A stretch of DNA of 64,000 bases, taken from JBCCCJ01 sp039029315. Its GTDB lineage: Bacteria; Bacteroidota; Bacteroidia; J057. Each line of letters starts with the position of its first letter. The stretch's first letter is position 1. Location: positions 37,089-101,088 of the forward strand of contig JBCCGK010000034.1 in NCBI GenBank assembly GCA_039029315.1, given 5' to 3'. The notes beneath the pieces were generated by a model, which saw nothing but the letters and a program-made list of their open reading frames with translations, searched no databases and was not told the DNA's origin. A program made the translations under genes and the position numbers. Below, piece by piece: positions 43,767 to 53,385 of the stretch.

Positions 43767-44527
43767 TGCTTTCTATTTTCAGGAGTTATGGACTGGGATC
43801 GGCCTTTGTTGAATGGATGCCAGATCTTATTTTCGGGAATTGGGGCTGTGATGATCAGAGGCTCTTTTTTTGTGGGATGCTGTAGTTCCAGAGATCTGGC
43901 AAGGAGCGCAATGGATTTGTCAAAATTGGCAGAGGTCTTTCCATATTTGACATCTCCTCGGATGGGGCAGTTGATGCTAGCCAGCTGAACCCTGATTTGA
44001 TGTTTTCGACCGGTCTTCGGCTGAACTTCGATCAATGCAGCTTGTCCAACAGTATGCAGGACTTTGTAGGTTAAGGTGGCAGGCTTACTCTCGGAAACCT
44101 GGGTATGGTAGGCCCGCATGATGTTTTTGTTCGGGAGCTTTTTGACAAAATGGGTCAATACATCCTCTGCCTGAGCCGGAATCTGGTTGGTGATTGCCAA
44201 ATACGTTTTTTTGACCATTCGTTGTTGAAAGGCCTTGGACACGCGTGATGCAGCTTTGGATGTCTTGGCTAATAAAAGGACTCCTCCGGTAGGCCGATCC
44301 AGCCTGTGGAGGAGTCCTGTGTAGACATTTCCGGGTTTGTTGTAGGTATGCCGGATGTATTCTTTGACCCAATCGAAAACACTTTGATCTCCACTTATGT
44401 CTCCCTGGGAAGGCATCCCAAAAGGCTTGTTGACGGCGATCAAATGATTGTCTTCATAGAGGATGTCCGGATTATTTATTCCCACCAGATTCTGTATTCG
44501 TAGCCTTGGATTTGGACATGCCGCCAT
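43763..44527 (-). CDS. RluA-family pseudouridine synthase
   Basis: The 254-residue enzyme has the RluA signatures: DILYEDNHLIAVNKPFGMPSQ split over the first strand, GLLHRLDRPTGGVLLLAKT with the catalytic Asp in HRLD, and GRKHQIRVQLASINCPIRGD. There is no S4 domain. It isomerises uridine in rRNA or tRNA. The ATG at 44527 overlaps the preceding Gfo/Idh gene by 56 nt; a GTG at 44485 (GINNPDILYED) is an equally likely start and would cut the overlap to 14 nt. The 3' end overlaps the methyltransferase gene by 4 nt. Confidence 0.92.
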   Translation of the reverse strand: MAACPNPRLRIQNLVGINNPDILYEDNHLIAVNKPFGMPSQGDISGDQSVFDWVKEYIRHTYNKPGNVYTGLLHRLDRPTGGVLLLAKTSKAASRVSKAFQQRMVKKTYLAITNQIPAQAEDVLTHFVKKLPNKNIMRAYHTQVSESKPATLTYKVLHTVGQAALIEVQPKTGRKHQIRVQLASINCPIRGDVKYGKTSANFDKSIALLARSLELQHPTKKEPLIITAPIPENKIWHPFNKGRSQSITPENRKH

Positions 44528-45857
44528 CTAGTTTCAATTCCCATCCTGGCTCATACTCTCTGCCCCACATATTCATGGCAGAAGGATCATTGCGGACTCG
44601 CCCATTTTCTGAATTGATCGAGAGGTCTCGTCCAAGATGCTGAGCAATATTCCCCAACTGGCAGAGCAGGACGCTTTTGTGCCCTTCTGTCAAAGGAGAA
44701 TTTTGTGCATCTCCATTGCGGATCGCTCCGACAAAATTCTTCATGTGCTCTGAATCGAGATACCCAGCTCCCACGGTATTGGTCGTCGCACTCTTGGCGG
44801 CTTCCTTGATCTCTTTGACTACTTTGCCATTCTTGTCATAAAGAATGCAACTGTTTCGATCGAGCATAACTGATCCTTCAGTTCCTCGAATCAGTGCCCC
44901 TCTTCCCCGATTATAATGCTTGATGCCATTGCAACTATGACCTTCCCAAGTGATGGTTTTGCCGCCTTCAAAATCAAAACTGCTAACCTGGGTGTCGTAG
45001 AACTGCCAATCATCATCGAAGTGATACCGCCCTCCGGCAGAACTGACCCGAATCGGATAATCAACACCTAATGCCCAGCGACATACATCGATTTCGTGTG
45101 TGCCATTGTTGAGAAGTTCGCCAGTTCCCCAATGCCAGAACCAATGCCAGTTGTAGTGAATCAAGTTGTCCTGGAATGGTTTTCTTGGTGCTGGTCCCTG
45201 CCAGAGGTCGTAGTCCAGCCATTCGGGGACAGCCGCCTGCTTTCCTTTTCCGATCGATCCACGTGTATTGGAATACCAGGCTTTGCCAAAGTATGCTTTG
45301 CCAATGGCACCATCATGAATCATTTTGACCGCTTCCATCGAGGCAGGGCCTGATCGCTGCTGATTGCCCATCTGAACGATTTTTCCATATTTTTCTACAG
45401 CCTGGATCAGCAACTCTCCTTCAGCTGGATTGTGACTCAATGGCTTCTCAACATATACATGCTTGCCTGCCTGTAATCCCATCAGGGTCATGGCAGCATG
45501 CCAGTGATCCGGTGCTGCAATCATGATTGCATCCAGATCCTTGGCTTCGAGCAATCTGCGGATATCTCCCTCGCCTTTGACCTTTTTATTGCCAGACTTC
45601 TTGGCCAGATCAACTCCTTTCTCAACTGCTCGCGTATCTACATCACATATATATTTGACAAACACATTGTCAGTTGCAGAGGCCGATTTGACAAGCGCTT
45701 TTCCACGACCATTGAGCCCAATCACGCCAACATTGAGGCGGTCATTGGCCCCTAGAATGCTTGCATAGCTTTGTGCACTCATGGCCATTGTCCCCGCTGT
45801 AGCAGCAGCAGTTGTTTTGATAAATGTTCTTCGAGAGTAGTTGGATGAAGGATTCAT
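44472..45857 (-). CDS. Tat-exported Gfo/Idh/MocA-family oxidoreductase
   Basis: The 461-residue protein has a Tat signal (SRRTFIKTTAAATAGTMA), the NAD(P)-binding Rossmann start LNVGVIGLNGRGKALVKS, the conserved VEKPLSHNPAEGELL with the EKP motif, and the C-terminal domain with GTHEIDVCRWALG. Exported Gfo/Idh/MocA enzymes of Bacteroidota act on sugars or inositols in the periplasm; the substrate here is unknown. The ATG at 45857 begins the Tat signal; the frame extends to 45887 without support. It precedes two RNA-modification genes in an overlapping operon, although its own role is different. Confidence 0.92.
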   Translation of the reverse strand: MNPSSNYSRRTFIKTTAAATAGTMAMSAQSYASILGANDRLNVGVIGLNGRGKALVKSASATDNVFVKYICDVDTRAVEKGVDLAKKSGNKKVKGEGDIRRLLEAKDLDAIMIAAPDHWHAAMTLMGLQAGKHVYVEKPLSHNPAEGELLIQAVEKYGKIVQMGNQQRSGPASMEAVKMIHDGAIGKAYFGKAWYSNTRGSIGKGKQAAVPEWLDYDLWQGPAPRKPFQDNLIHYNWHWFWHWGTGELLNNGTHEIDVCRWALGVDYPIRVSSAGGRYHFDDDWQFYDTQVSSFDFEGGKTITWEGHSCNGIKHYNRGRGALIRGTEGSVMLDRNSCILYDKNGKVVKEIKEAAKSATTNTVGAGYLDSEHMKNFVGAIRNGDAQNSPLTEGHKSVLLCQLGNIAQHLGRDLSINSENGRVRNDPSAMNMWGREYEPGWELKLDGGMSKSKATNTESGGNK

Positions 45858-46455
45858 TGTTTTATTATCAATTTTGTTGTAGCTCAACCCAAATTACAAA
45901 AAGCTTTTACAGGGTGAAAGGAATCCGTTCATATTGGAAGGGCAAACGCATCCTTTTGGCAATTTTTTTCCTCAACCGTCAACCAGCCAGGATTGAGAGC
46001 AGAGATAGGGAAAAATTGCATATCCAGCCATTGATGCGAAAGAAATTGATGATTGGAGAGAGCTGATCAGGAAGTTCTTTCAGTAGGAAGGCAGGCTAAG
46101 GAAAAGAGCTTGTGGAGATTATGCAGCATGTTGACCAAGGAAAGGGGAGGAATTTGGGCTGAAAAGTTGATTTTTTCTTCGATGTTTAGCCTTTCGAGCA
46201 TTCAGGTGTCAGGGATGTTGGGTGGAATGAAAAAGGAAAAATTCCCTATAGAAGATGCCAGTGGGACATTTTGGAGCATTAGTGGCGCTTTTGGTGCATG
46301 ATTATTTGAATCAAAAAACAGACTTTTTTGCCTATTTGGTTTTTCAAGTCTAGTTTTGTGGGCCAGAAGAACTCAAGATCTTCAAGGAAGGAATGCATTC
46401 ATCTTCCAGCGTACTTTTTTTTTGACCCTATTGCCTCAACTAACAGGCTTCAATT
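45858..46455. other. 598-nt gap without a credible gene
   Basis: This A/T-rich stretch separates divergent transcription units (Gfo/Idh/MocA and NhaD). Short open frames of about 80 codons exist but have poor codon character and no recognisable motif. I saw no tRNA, clear inverted repeat or TAnnTTTG box, so the promoters of both flanking genes are not assigned. Confidence 0.5.
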
Positions 46456-47832
46456 ATGGCAACAACTACGATTCTGATTCTCATCGTATTTTTGGCAGGA
46501 TACATCCTCATTGCACTCGAACATCCCCTCCATATAGACAAGACTGCTTCAGCCTTGCTGACTGGCGTCCTGACCTGGGCGATTTTTGCGATTGGAGCGA
46601 ATTATGGAGGATTTTCCATTGACTGGGAACATACCTTCGACCAATTGGGGATTCTGTACCAATCCGGGGAGGATGTCTCTCATTATGTGGAAAGTTTGCT
46701 TGGGCATTTTCTCATAGATATATCCTACATCGTCTTTTTTCTGCTTGGGGCCATGACGATTGTTGAGTTGGTGGACATGCATGATGGTTTTGCGGTGATC
46801 ACCAGTAGAATTCAGACCACCAATAAACGCAAGGTCCTTTGGATGATTGCCATCCTTACATTCTTCCTCTCTGCGGTTTTGGACAATCTGACGACCTCCA
46901 TCGTCATGATCTCTCTCCTTAGAAAGCTGATTTCTGATCGTGAACTCAGGCTCTATTTTGCAGGGATGGTGATAATTTCGGCCAATTCTGGTGGAGCATG
47001 GAGTCCCATTGGAGACATCACCACCACCATGTTGTGGATTGGGGAACAGATAACTGTGATCCCAACGGTTCGCGATATCATTATTCCCTCCCTTGTGTCG
47101 ATGATCGTGCCTTTGTTGCTACTGAGTCGAGCCAAGGTCATGCAAGGAGATTTTCCGCCAACCAAGATTGCGGCAGATTACAAAACCACTCAATACGAAC
47201 GCACAGTTCTTCTGGTTTTGGGCGTCGCCTGCTTGTTGTTTGTTCCTGTCTTCAAAACGGTTACACATCTGCCACCCTATGTGGGAATGTTATTTGGCCT
47301 GACGGTTCTGTGGTTTACAACTGAGTTTATTCACAAGTCCAAGGCTGTAGAGGAAAAGTCCCATTACTCTGTGCTCCACGCGCTCACCAAAATTGATACC
47401 CCCAGTGTTCTTTTCTTTCTGGGAATCCTGTCCGCTGTGGCCTGTCTGGAATCTATCGGATTGCTCCATGCCCTGGCCCACTGGCTGGATGTGACGATCA
47501 ACAACAATACAATTGTGGTGATTCTGATCGGTATCCTGTCTGCCATAGTCGATAATGTACCTCTGGTTGCGGCCTCTATGGGCATGTATCCCATTGATGC
47601 CATTGGCTCTGGTTCAGAGTTCGTTCAGGACGGCTTCTTCTGGCAATTTGTTGCCTACTGTGCTGGAACAGGCGGATCTATGTTGATCATCGGTTCTGCG
47701 GCTGGTGTGGCTGTTATGGGGATCGAGAAGATTGACTTTATTTGGTACTTCCGCAAGTTCTGTCTATTGGCCTTCGCTGGATATATTGCCGGTGCCTTGA
47801 CTTATCTGGGCTATTATGCCCTCTTTTATTAA
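46456..47832 (+). CDS. nhaD: NhaD-type sodium:proton antiporter
   Basis: The 458-residue membrane protein has ten or more hydrophobic segments and the NhaD pattern: an opening IVFLAGYILIALEHPLHIDK, then SAVLDNLTTSIVMISLLRKL, ISANSGGAWSPIGDITTTM and GILSAIVDNVPLVAASMGMY, with the paired Asp-Asn sites in the two half-repeats. It exchanges Na+ (and perhaps Li+) for protons at the inner membrane. It is monocistronic, and a weak terminator-like stem follows its stop. Confidence 0.95.
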   Translation: MATTTILILIVFLAGYILIALEHPLHIDKTASALLTGVLTWAIFAIGANYGGFSIDWEHTFDQLGILYQSGEDVSHYVESLLGHFLIDISYIVFFLLGAMTIVELVDMHDGFAVITSRIQTTNKRKVLWMIAILTFFLSAVLDNLTTSIVMISLLRKLISDRELRLYFAGMVIISANSGGAWSPIGDITTTMLWIGEQITVIPTVRDIIIPSLVSMIVPLLLLSRAKVMQGDFPPTKIAADYKTTQYERTVLLVLGVACLLFVPVFKTVTHLPPYVGMLFGLTVLWFTTEFIHKSKAVEEKSHYSVLHALTKIDTPSVLFFLGILSAVACLESIGLLHALAHWLDVTINNNTIVVILIGILSAIVDNVPLVAASMGMYPIDAIGSGSEFVQDGFFWQFVAYCAGTGGSMLIIGSAAGVAVMGIEKIDFIWYFRKFCLLAFAGYIAGALTYLGYYALFY

Positions 47833-47847
47833 GGGGCTGCCCTTTTT
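47831..47847 (+). terminator. Weak intrinsic terminator after nhaD
   Basis: AAGGG (47831-47835) and CCCTT (47840-47844) pair around GCTG, immediately after the nhaD stop codon, and are followed by a short T-run. The stem is only 5 bp. Confidence 0.35.
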
Positions 47848-48043
47848 CTTTCAAATTCCAATGAGTGAGCTGATTCTAACTCAAGACAGCTCTCCGGTTT
47901 CCTGCAATCCAGAGAAAATATGCGGTGCGTACTAAACCTTTTGGTCTCTCAAGGATCAGAAGAAGACTGGGCTTCGAACAAACTATTGGAAGAGTTATCC
48001 GAAATGCACAAATTGGGCTGGAAGGGCATCTTCTTATCAGCAC

Positions 48044-48598
48044 ATGTCGAAACCCACTTCACATACAATTTTTGATCAGGCAACATTTGAAGCGCTCTTC
48101 AAATCACACTTTCCCTATCTCTGTAATTTTGCCAATCAATATGTAGAAGATTTTGAGGCCGCTCAGGATATTACCCAGAAAGCATTCATTACACTGTGGG
48201 AAAAGCGATCAGAGATAGATCCCACATTGTCCACAAAGGCCTACCTCTTTACCATTGTGAAAAATCGCTCCCTCAACTATATCAGGGACAACAACAAATA
48301 TCGAAGCAAAATTCTCGATATTGACTGTGGCGACATTGAGATCGGTAAGGAGGAAGATTATTTTGCAGAAAAAGAACTCAAACAAAAAATACGAGAAGCG
48401 CTGAATACCTTGCCTGAGAAATGCAGAAAGGTATTTGAAATGAGTCGTTATGAAGAGAAGAAATACAAAGAAATTGCTGAAGAACTCGGGATTGCCCAAA
48501 AAACAGTTGAGGCGCATATGAGTAAAGCCATCAAGACATTACGGGAATATTTGACCCATTATTTGTTGATATTGATTGGATGGCTCATGTTTTGGTGA
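48044..48598 (+). CDS. ECF (FecI-type) RNA polymerase sigma factor
   Basis: The 184-residue protein has sigma-70 region 2 (about residues 27-95: YVEDFEAAQDITQKAFITLW and TKAYLFTIVKNRSLNYIR) and region 4 (about 120-170: LPEKCRKVFEMSRYEEKKYK, EIAEELGIAQKTVEAHMSKA). It matches the FecI-like ECF factors that Bacteroidota use for regulating SusC/TonB uptake loci. FecR, TonB receptor and DUF4249 genes follow in order, so it probably directs their transcription when FecR releases it. Confidence 0.95.
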   Translation: MSKPTSHTIFDQATFEALFKSHFPYLCNFANQYVEDFEAAQDITQKAFITLWEKRSEIDPTLSTKAYLFTIVKNRSLNYIRDNNKYRSKILDIDCGDIEIGKEEDYFAEKELKQKIREALNTLPEKCRKVFEMSRYEEKKYKEIAEELGIAQKTVEAHMSKAIKTLREYLTHYLLILIGWLMFW

Positions 48599-48672
48599 AA
48601 AAAAGATCTGATCACTAAGGGTAGGAATATCCTTCGGGGTAGTAAAGGTAGGCCATAGGAAGTAGAAGTATC

Positions 48673-49677
48673 ATGTCCGGCAAAGAAATAGATACATATT
48701 ATTCAGATTTGATCTCAAAATATTTGAGTAAGAATGCGAGTTCCGCGGAGGTGGAAGAGCTAGAGACTTGGGTATTGGCAGCCCCGGAGAACAAAGAGCT
48801 GTTCATGGCTTCAAAAAAAGCCTGGATCTTGAGTGGCATGAAGGAAGAGGCACAAAGTGTGGATGTGGAGAAAGCCTTTACACAGCTGTCAGCCATGCTA
48901 CAAGCAGAAACCAAAGTCATCGACCTTCGTCCTGCCAATGCCCGTCGAAGATGGTTCGGGATTGCTGCTGCGATCGCATTGCTGGTGGTGGGAATCATGT
49001 GGCTGGTGCCGCGCACTTCTTCCTCTGATCCCCTTATTGTTCAAGCCTCAGATGACATACAGGCTGTGGCTTTGGCTGATGGAAGTCAGGTAATCTTGAA
49101 TCAGACCTCTTCCCTTGTCTTCACTCCTTCAGGGGAATCCAGCGCGCGCATGGTACAACTGGAAGGAGATGCTTTCTTTGAGGTTGCCAGAGATGAGGCC
49201 CATCCATTTGTGATTGAGACAAAAGGTCTGGAGATAGAGGTGTTGGGAACCTCCTTCTACGTGGATGCCCGTCCCAGTCAATCAGAGATTCAGGTGATCG
49301 TGGAATCCGGTCGGGTTGCCGTTCGGGCAGGAGGAGAGGAGACCATCCTCACTGCAAAGGAAAAAGCTGTCTTTTCCAAAGATTCGCAGCAATTGGTCAA
49401 ACAATCACATGCTGACCCCAATCATTTAGCCTTGAAAACGAATAAACTGGTCTTTGAAGACGCAAGGCTGGAAGAGGTCATCTTTGTCTTGAACAGGCAG
49501 TATCGCGTACAGATCTCCATTGAACAAGAACCATTGAAAGACTGTCTTCTCACAGCGACTTTCGATGACAAGCCTTTGTCGACCATCCTGAAATCACTGG
49601 AAAGTGCATTTGACATTGAGGTAGAGCGAATTGATGATCAGATCATATTGCGTGGGGAGGGGAGTTGCGACTCATGA
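48673..49677 (+). CDS. FecR-domain anti-sigma/transmembrane regulator
   Basis: The 334-residue protein has a cytoplasmic N-terminal region (YYSDLISKYLSKNASSAEVE) that binds the sigma factor, one membrane segment at about 97-112 (FGIAAAIALLVVGIMWL), the FecR domain (ADGSQVILNQTSSLVF to VLGTSFYVDARP and VESGRVAV) and a C-terminal domain with KLVFEDARLEEVIFVLNRQY that meets the receptor's STN domain. It transmits the outer-membrane signal from the TonB receptor encoded downstream to the sigma factor. Confidence 0.95.
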   Translation: MSGKEIDTYYSDLISKYLSKNASSAEVEELETWVLAAPENKELFMASKKAWILSGMKEEAQSVDVEKAFTQLSAMLQAETKVIDLRPANARRRWFGIAAAIALLVVGIMWLVPRTSSSDPLIVQASDDIQAVALADGSQVILNQTSSLVFTPSGESSARMVQLEGDAFFEVARDEAHPFVIETKGLEIEVLGTSFYVDARPSQSEIQVIVESGRVAVRAGGEETILTAKEKAVFSKDSQQLVKQSHADPNHLALKTNKLVFEDARLEEVIFVLNRQYRVQISIEQEPLKDCLLTATFDDKPLSTILKSLESAFDIEVERIDDQIILRGEGSCDS

Positions 49678-49758
49678 ACACCTTCCTGGGAGGTGTGTCA
49701 CTGTAGCAGATATCGACAACTCTAGCATCTGAATGAGTTCTGTTCTATATAGCTTTTT

Positions 49759-52389
49759 ATGACACCCAAACACAGTTTCAGATCATACTTGCTGCACACT
49801 GGGCTTTTCTGGATTCTTTGTTGTTTTTCCCACTTAAGCCTTCATTCGCAAGTCTCAGGTCCTTCTCCTTCTATAAGCATTCAATCTTCTTCGATTGAAG
49901 TAGGGCAGGTGCTTGCGGAGATTAGTCGGCAGGCAGGGGTCGATTTTTCCTACAATTCCAAACTCATTGATCCCGACAAGCGCATCTCCTTTTCTGTCGA
50001 ACAGGCGAGCCTCAAAGAAACCCTGGATCAACTGAGTAAGATCCTACGACTCAGATACACGATCATCGATGGACAGGTGATTTTCAATGCCTTGAAGAAA
50101 AAAGACCGCTGGGTCAATATTACCGGTTTTCTCTCCGATCTTGCCTCTGGCGAAAGTCTGATTGGCAGCATGGTTGGCTTGAAAGAGCTTGCAAGAGGGG
50201 CATTTACGAATGAATTTGGATACTATTCGATCTCCGTCAAGCCTGGAAGGTATACCCTCGTATATGCGCATATCGGATATGAGCGTGTGGAAAAACTCAT
50301 AGAGATTGGGTCAGATATCCAGGCAGATGTTGCGCTCCCCCCCAAGTCGTACAACATGCCTGAGGTGGTGATTGAGCCAGCCCTGAAAGACATTATGAAC
50401 AAAAAGATGCTGGGAGAATTGGAATTGAACCCAGACCAACTCAGAGGCATGCCCGAATTTGCAGGAGAAGCCGGCCTGGTGAATGGCTTGCAGAGTCTTC
50501 CTGGCATCAAGACACATAGTGATGGATCTGCTTTCTTTTATTCCAGAGGAGGAGAGCGTGATCAGAATGTCATTATCATAGACGATGCACCGATTTATAA
50601 TCCCTCCCATCTGTTTGGCTTCTATTCCATGTATATCCCGGACTTTGCGAAGAATGTGAAGGTCTACAAAAGTGATATGCCAGCGATGGTAGGCGATCGT
50701 CTGTCCTCTATTGTGAGCATTCGCACCAAAGATGGGAACCTGAACAATGTCAAACTCAGTGGGGCGATCAATCCCTTTGTGTATCGCTTGTCATTGGAAT
50801 CTCCGATTGTCAAGAAAAAGAGTTCTCTCTTTATGACCTTCCGGCGATCCAATTTTGAATGGGTATATAGAAGGAGTTTCCCCGAGCTGGATCTGAATTT
50901 TATGGATATACAGCTCAAATTGAACCACAAAATCAATGATAAGAATCGTCTGTACATGACGACTATCTGGGGCTCAGATGTACTTCAGGATAGATCCTCG
51001 GAAAATTCGCGAACAGGGATTCTTTGGATCAATGTAGCTGCGAGTCTGCGATGGAATCACATTTTTGGCCCTAAATTATTTTCCAATACTACCCTCTATA
51101 CCGGCAATTATGTCAATCGTTTATTTTTGACGCCCAATTATTGGGTTTCCGGTTTGGGGATGGGCGGTCTCAAATCGGATTTTACCCATTATGCCACTCC
51201 TTCCTTTCAATCAAGATTTGGCTTTGACTTTCAGGGATATTCTTTTGATCCGGGCAGTGTATCGATCGATTCTGCGATTGCCATTTTGCCGAGTATCCAA
51301 CCCAACTATTCCCGAAAAAATGTGGTCTACTATCAGGCAAGATGGGATGTGCGTAAAAAAATCAGAATCAATGCGGGAGTAAGGCTGTTGAATTGGGGAA
51401 GCCGGGGGCCAGCAACTTACTACACTTTTGATGATCAATATGAGGTAGAAGATACTGTAAGCGTTGGAGATGGTGTATTCAATGAATACGTGAATCTAGA
51501 CCCTCGCTTGAGTGTGCAGTACCAATTGAGTCCCTCCTCTCAACTCAAATTGAGTTTTGGAAGGTATCACCAATATTTGCATCAGGTTTCTAATTCCACC
51601 TCTCCTTTCACCACATTGGAAGTATGGCTTCCAGCCACCCCTAATGTGCAGCCTCAATCATCCAGGCAATGGTCTTTGAGTTATTTGACCTTCCTTCCTG
51701 ATCAAAAGCTGGAAATCAGTGCTGCCGCTTATTACAAAACATTGTCTAACCAAATCGATTACGAACCACATGCGATTACCTATCTGAACCCACTGATTGA
51801 GGGAGAATTGCGCTTCGGCGAAACAAAATCTTATGGCATTGAGTTTTTGCTCAAAAAAGATTTTGGTCGCTTGAATGGATGGATGGGATACACCTACTCC
51901 CGGGTGTTTCGTCAGACAGAAGGACTAAATGAAGGCAGACGCTATCGCGCCTTTCAGGACAGGCCTCATGACTTCTCTATGCTGATTCACTATCAGATAA
52001 GAAAACGTCTGCTGTTGTCTACCTACTGGACTTCCTATAGCGGATCTACCTTTAGTTCTCCAACAGGGTTTCTGCGATTCAATGACCAAAGTGTCCCAAT
52101 CTATGGAGAGAGAAACAATGACCGACTCCCTGCCTACCACCGGATGGATGTGTCCTTGCAGTGGAAATTAAACAGATATGACACCAATCCTTTTCAGCAC
52201 AATTTGACTTTCTCCATCAATAACTTCCTGGCACATCAGAACATCCATGCGATTAAATTCAACCGAATTCCTGGAGCGAATGCTTCTCCAGTCGTACAGG
52301 CCAATGTATTGTCTGAAGAAGCCCTCCGTACCAGCCAGGTAGCCCTTGTTCGATTTCTACCTTCTATCACCTACAGATTTACGCTTTAG
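49759..52389 (+). CDS. TonB-dependent outer-membrane receptor with STN signalling domain
   Basis: The 876-residue product has a signal peptide, an STN domain (about 37-110: VGQVLAEISRQAGVDFSYNS to LRYTIIDGQVIF), a carboxypeptidase-regulatory-like domain (about 118-195), a plug (MPEFAGEAGLVNGLQSLPGI, then IIIDDAPIYNPSHLFGFYS), and a 22-strand barrel ending in RFLPSITYRFTL. The STN domain marks it as a signal-transducing member paired with FecR and the ECF sigma factor. The substrate is unknown. The DUF4249 gene starts 4 nt after it. Confidence 0.95.
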   Translation: MTPKHSFRSYLLHTGLFWILCCFSHLSLHSQVSGPSPSISIQSSSIEVGQVLAEISRQAGVDFSYNSKLIDPDKRISFSVEQASLKETLDQLSKILRLRYTIIDGQVIFNALKKKDRWVNITGFLSDLASGESLIGSMVGLKELARGAFTNEFGYYSISVKPGRYTLVYAHIGYERVEKLIEIGSDIQADVALPPKSYNMPEVVIEPALKDIMNKKMLGELELNPDQLRGMPEFAGEAGLVNGLQSLPGIKTHSDGSAFFYSRGGERDQNVIIIDDAPIYNPSHLFGFYSMYIPDFAKNVKVYKSDMPAMVGDRLSSIVSIRTKDGNLNNVKLSGAINPFVYRLSLESPIVKKKSSLFMTFRRSNFEWVYRRSFPELDLNFMDIQLKLNHKINDKNRLYMTTIWGSDVLQDRSSENSRTGILWINVAASLRWNHIFGPKLFSNTTLYTGNYVNRLFLTPNYWVSGLGMGGLKSDFTHYATPSFQSRFGFDFQGYSFDPGSVSIDSAIAILPSIQPNYSRKNVVYYQARWDVRKKIRINAGVRLLNWGSRGPATYYTFDDQYEVEDTVSVGDGVFNEYVNLDPRLSVQYQLSPSSQLKLSFGRYHQYLHQVSNSTSPFTTLEVWLPATPNVQPQSSRQWSLSYLTFLPDQKLEISAAAYYKTLSNQIDYEPHAITYLNPLIEGELRFGETKSYGIEFLLKKDFGRLNGWMGYTYSRVFRQTEGLNEGRRYRAFQDRPHDFSMLIHYQIRKRLLLSTYWTSYSGSTFSSPTGFLRFNDQSVPIYGERNNDRLPAYHRMDVSLQWKLNRYDTNPFQHNLTFSINNFLAHQNIHAIKFNRIPGANASPVVQANVLSEEALRTSQVALVRFLPSITYRFTL

Positions 52390-52393
52390 TCCT

Positions 52394-53221
52394 ATGCAGA
52401 TATTGCCAAACATATCCAGATTTGTGCCAGCTTGGCTGATCCTGACGATGCTGCTTATCTCTGCCTGTGAGACTTTCACAGAATGGCCTTTGCAGCCAGA
52501 AAGTGATACGAGATTGGTCGTAGAGGCCATTTTGACTGATGAACGCATCCATCAGGAAATGAGATTGTCGAAAAGTTATGCAGGGATCAATGATTCTGTT
52601 CCGGGTGTAGCCGATGCCGAGATAGAAGTAGAAGCAAATGGCGTGAGTTATCGCTTCTTGCCAGATCCTTCTGAAGCGGGATTGTACAGAAGTCAGGAAC
52701 CATTTAAGGTGTTGGATCAACTGTTGTACAAGTTGACCATCCATTGGCAGGATAGTGTATACACTGCTTCCAGCGAATTGTCATTTGTAGGGCCACTGCC
52801 AAGAATTCGCTTTCAGAAGCATCCCAGGAGAGATAGCATGGCACTTGGGGATGTCGGGAATATTTTCAGTACCAGTCAGCAAGCCATGTATGAAGTCAAT
52901 ATAGATTGGTCCCACCTTGTCAATGATTCTTTGGCCAGAGCGCGCATGTTTTATTACACATTTAGTTCTGTCCACATCAGCGAATTGATCAGGCCAAGCA
53001 GAGAAAGAATCTGGTTTCCGACCGGGAGTATTGTAATTGTCAAGAAATTCGGATTAAACGATGACTTTGCGGATTATCTTAGGGCGATGGCAATCGAAAC
53101 GGACTGGAATGGAACCTTCTATTATACTGATTCTGGTAATCTTCCCACCAATATAAGCAGTGATGGTATTGGATTTTTCAGCACTTGTGCTGTCTTGTCA
53201 GACACTTTGATTGCTGAGTAA
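52394..53221 (+). CDS. DUF4249-family lipoprotein (partner of TonB receptor)
   Basis: The 275-residue product has a lipoprotein signal with lipobox LLISAC and the family opening TEWPLQPESDTRLVVEAILT, then beta-rich segments (VPGVADAEIEVEANGVSYRF, SGNLPTNISSDGIGFFS). DUF4249 proteins are almost always encoded next to a TonB receptor and are thought to act as surface partners, as SusD does for SusC. The ATG at 52394 follows the receptor stop by 4 nt; an in-frame start at 52346 would overlap it. Its TAA stop (53219-53221) is exactly the left target duplication of a foldback element. Confidence 0.92.
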   Translation: MQILPNISRFVPAWLILTMLLISACETFTEWPLQPESDTRLVVEAILTDERIHQEMRLSKSYAGINDSVPGVADAEIEVEANGVSYRFLPDPSEAGLYRSQEPFKVLDQLLYKLTIHWQDSVYTASSELSFVGPLPRIRFQKHPRRDSMALGDVGNIFSTSQQAMYEVNIDWSHLVNDSLARARMFYYTFSSVHISELIRPSRERIWFPTGSIVIVKKFGLNDDFADYLRAMAIETDWNGTFYYTDSGNLPTNISSDGIGFFSTCAVLSDTLIAE

Positions 53222-53382
53222 GAGACTGTTTGAAAATCTGTCACTTATTGTTTGTATGCGTCTTTTTTCCTCATCCGGCGGCTTTTTTTGTTCCCATAGC
53301 ACCACTATGAGAACAAAAAAGAGCCTTGTCTGAGAAAAAAATACACGATAAAAATTCTCAGCACAGATTCCAAAACAGTCTC
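53222..53382. mobile_element. 161-bp palindromic MITE-like element, copy 1
   Basis: The element starts GAGACTGTTT and ends with the complement AAACAGTCTC, and the two halves match almost along their whole length, so it can fold into one imperfect hairpin with a CACCA loop (the centre pairs CATAG with CTATG). TAA at 53219-53221 and TAA at 53383-53385 flank it as a 3-bp target duplication; the left TAA is the stop codon of the DUF4249 gene. Copies 2 and 3 lie at 54518 and 63575, in the same orientation. It has no transposase gene. Confidence 0.9.
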
Positions 53383-53385
53383 TAA

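Noticed and set aside
46053..46301. An 82-codon plus-strand open frame in the gap before nhaD.
   Set aside because: No start context, no motif and a composition unlike the neighbouring genes.
47925..48146. A 73-codon open frame overlapping the sigma-factor start.
   Set aside because: It conflicts with the well-supported sigma gene and has no family pattern.
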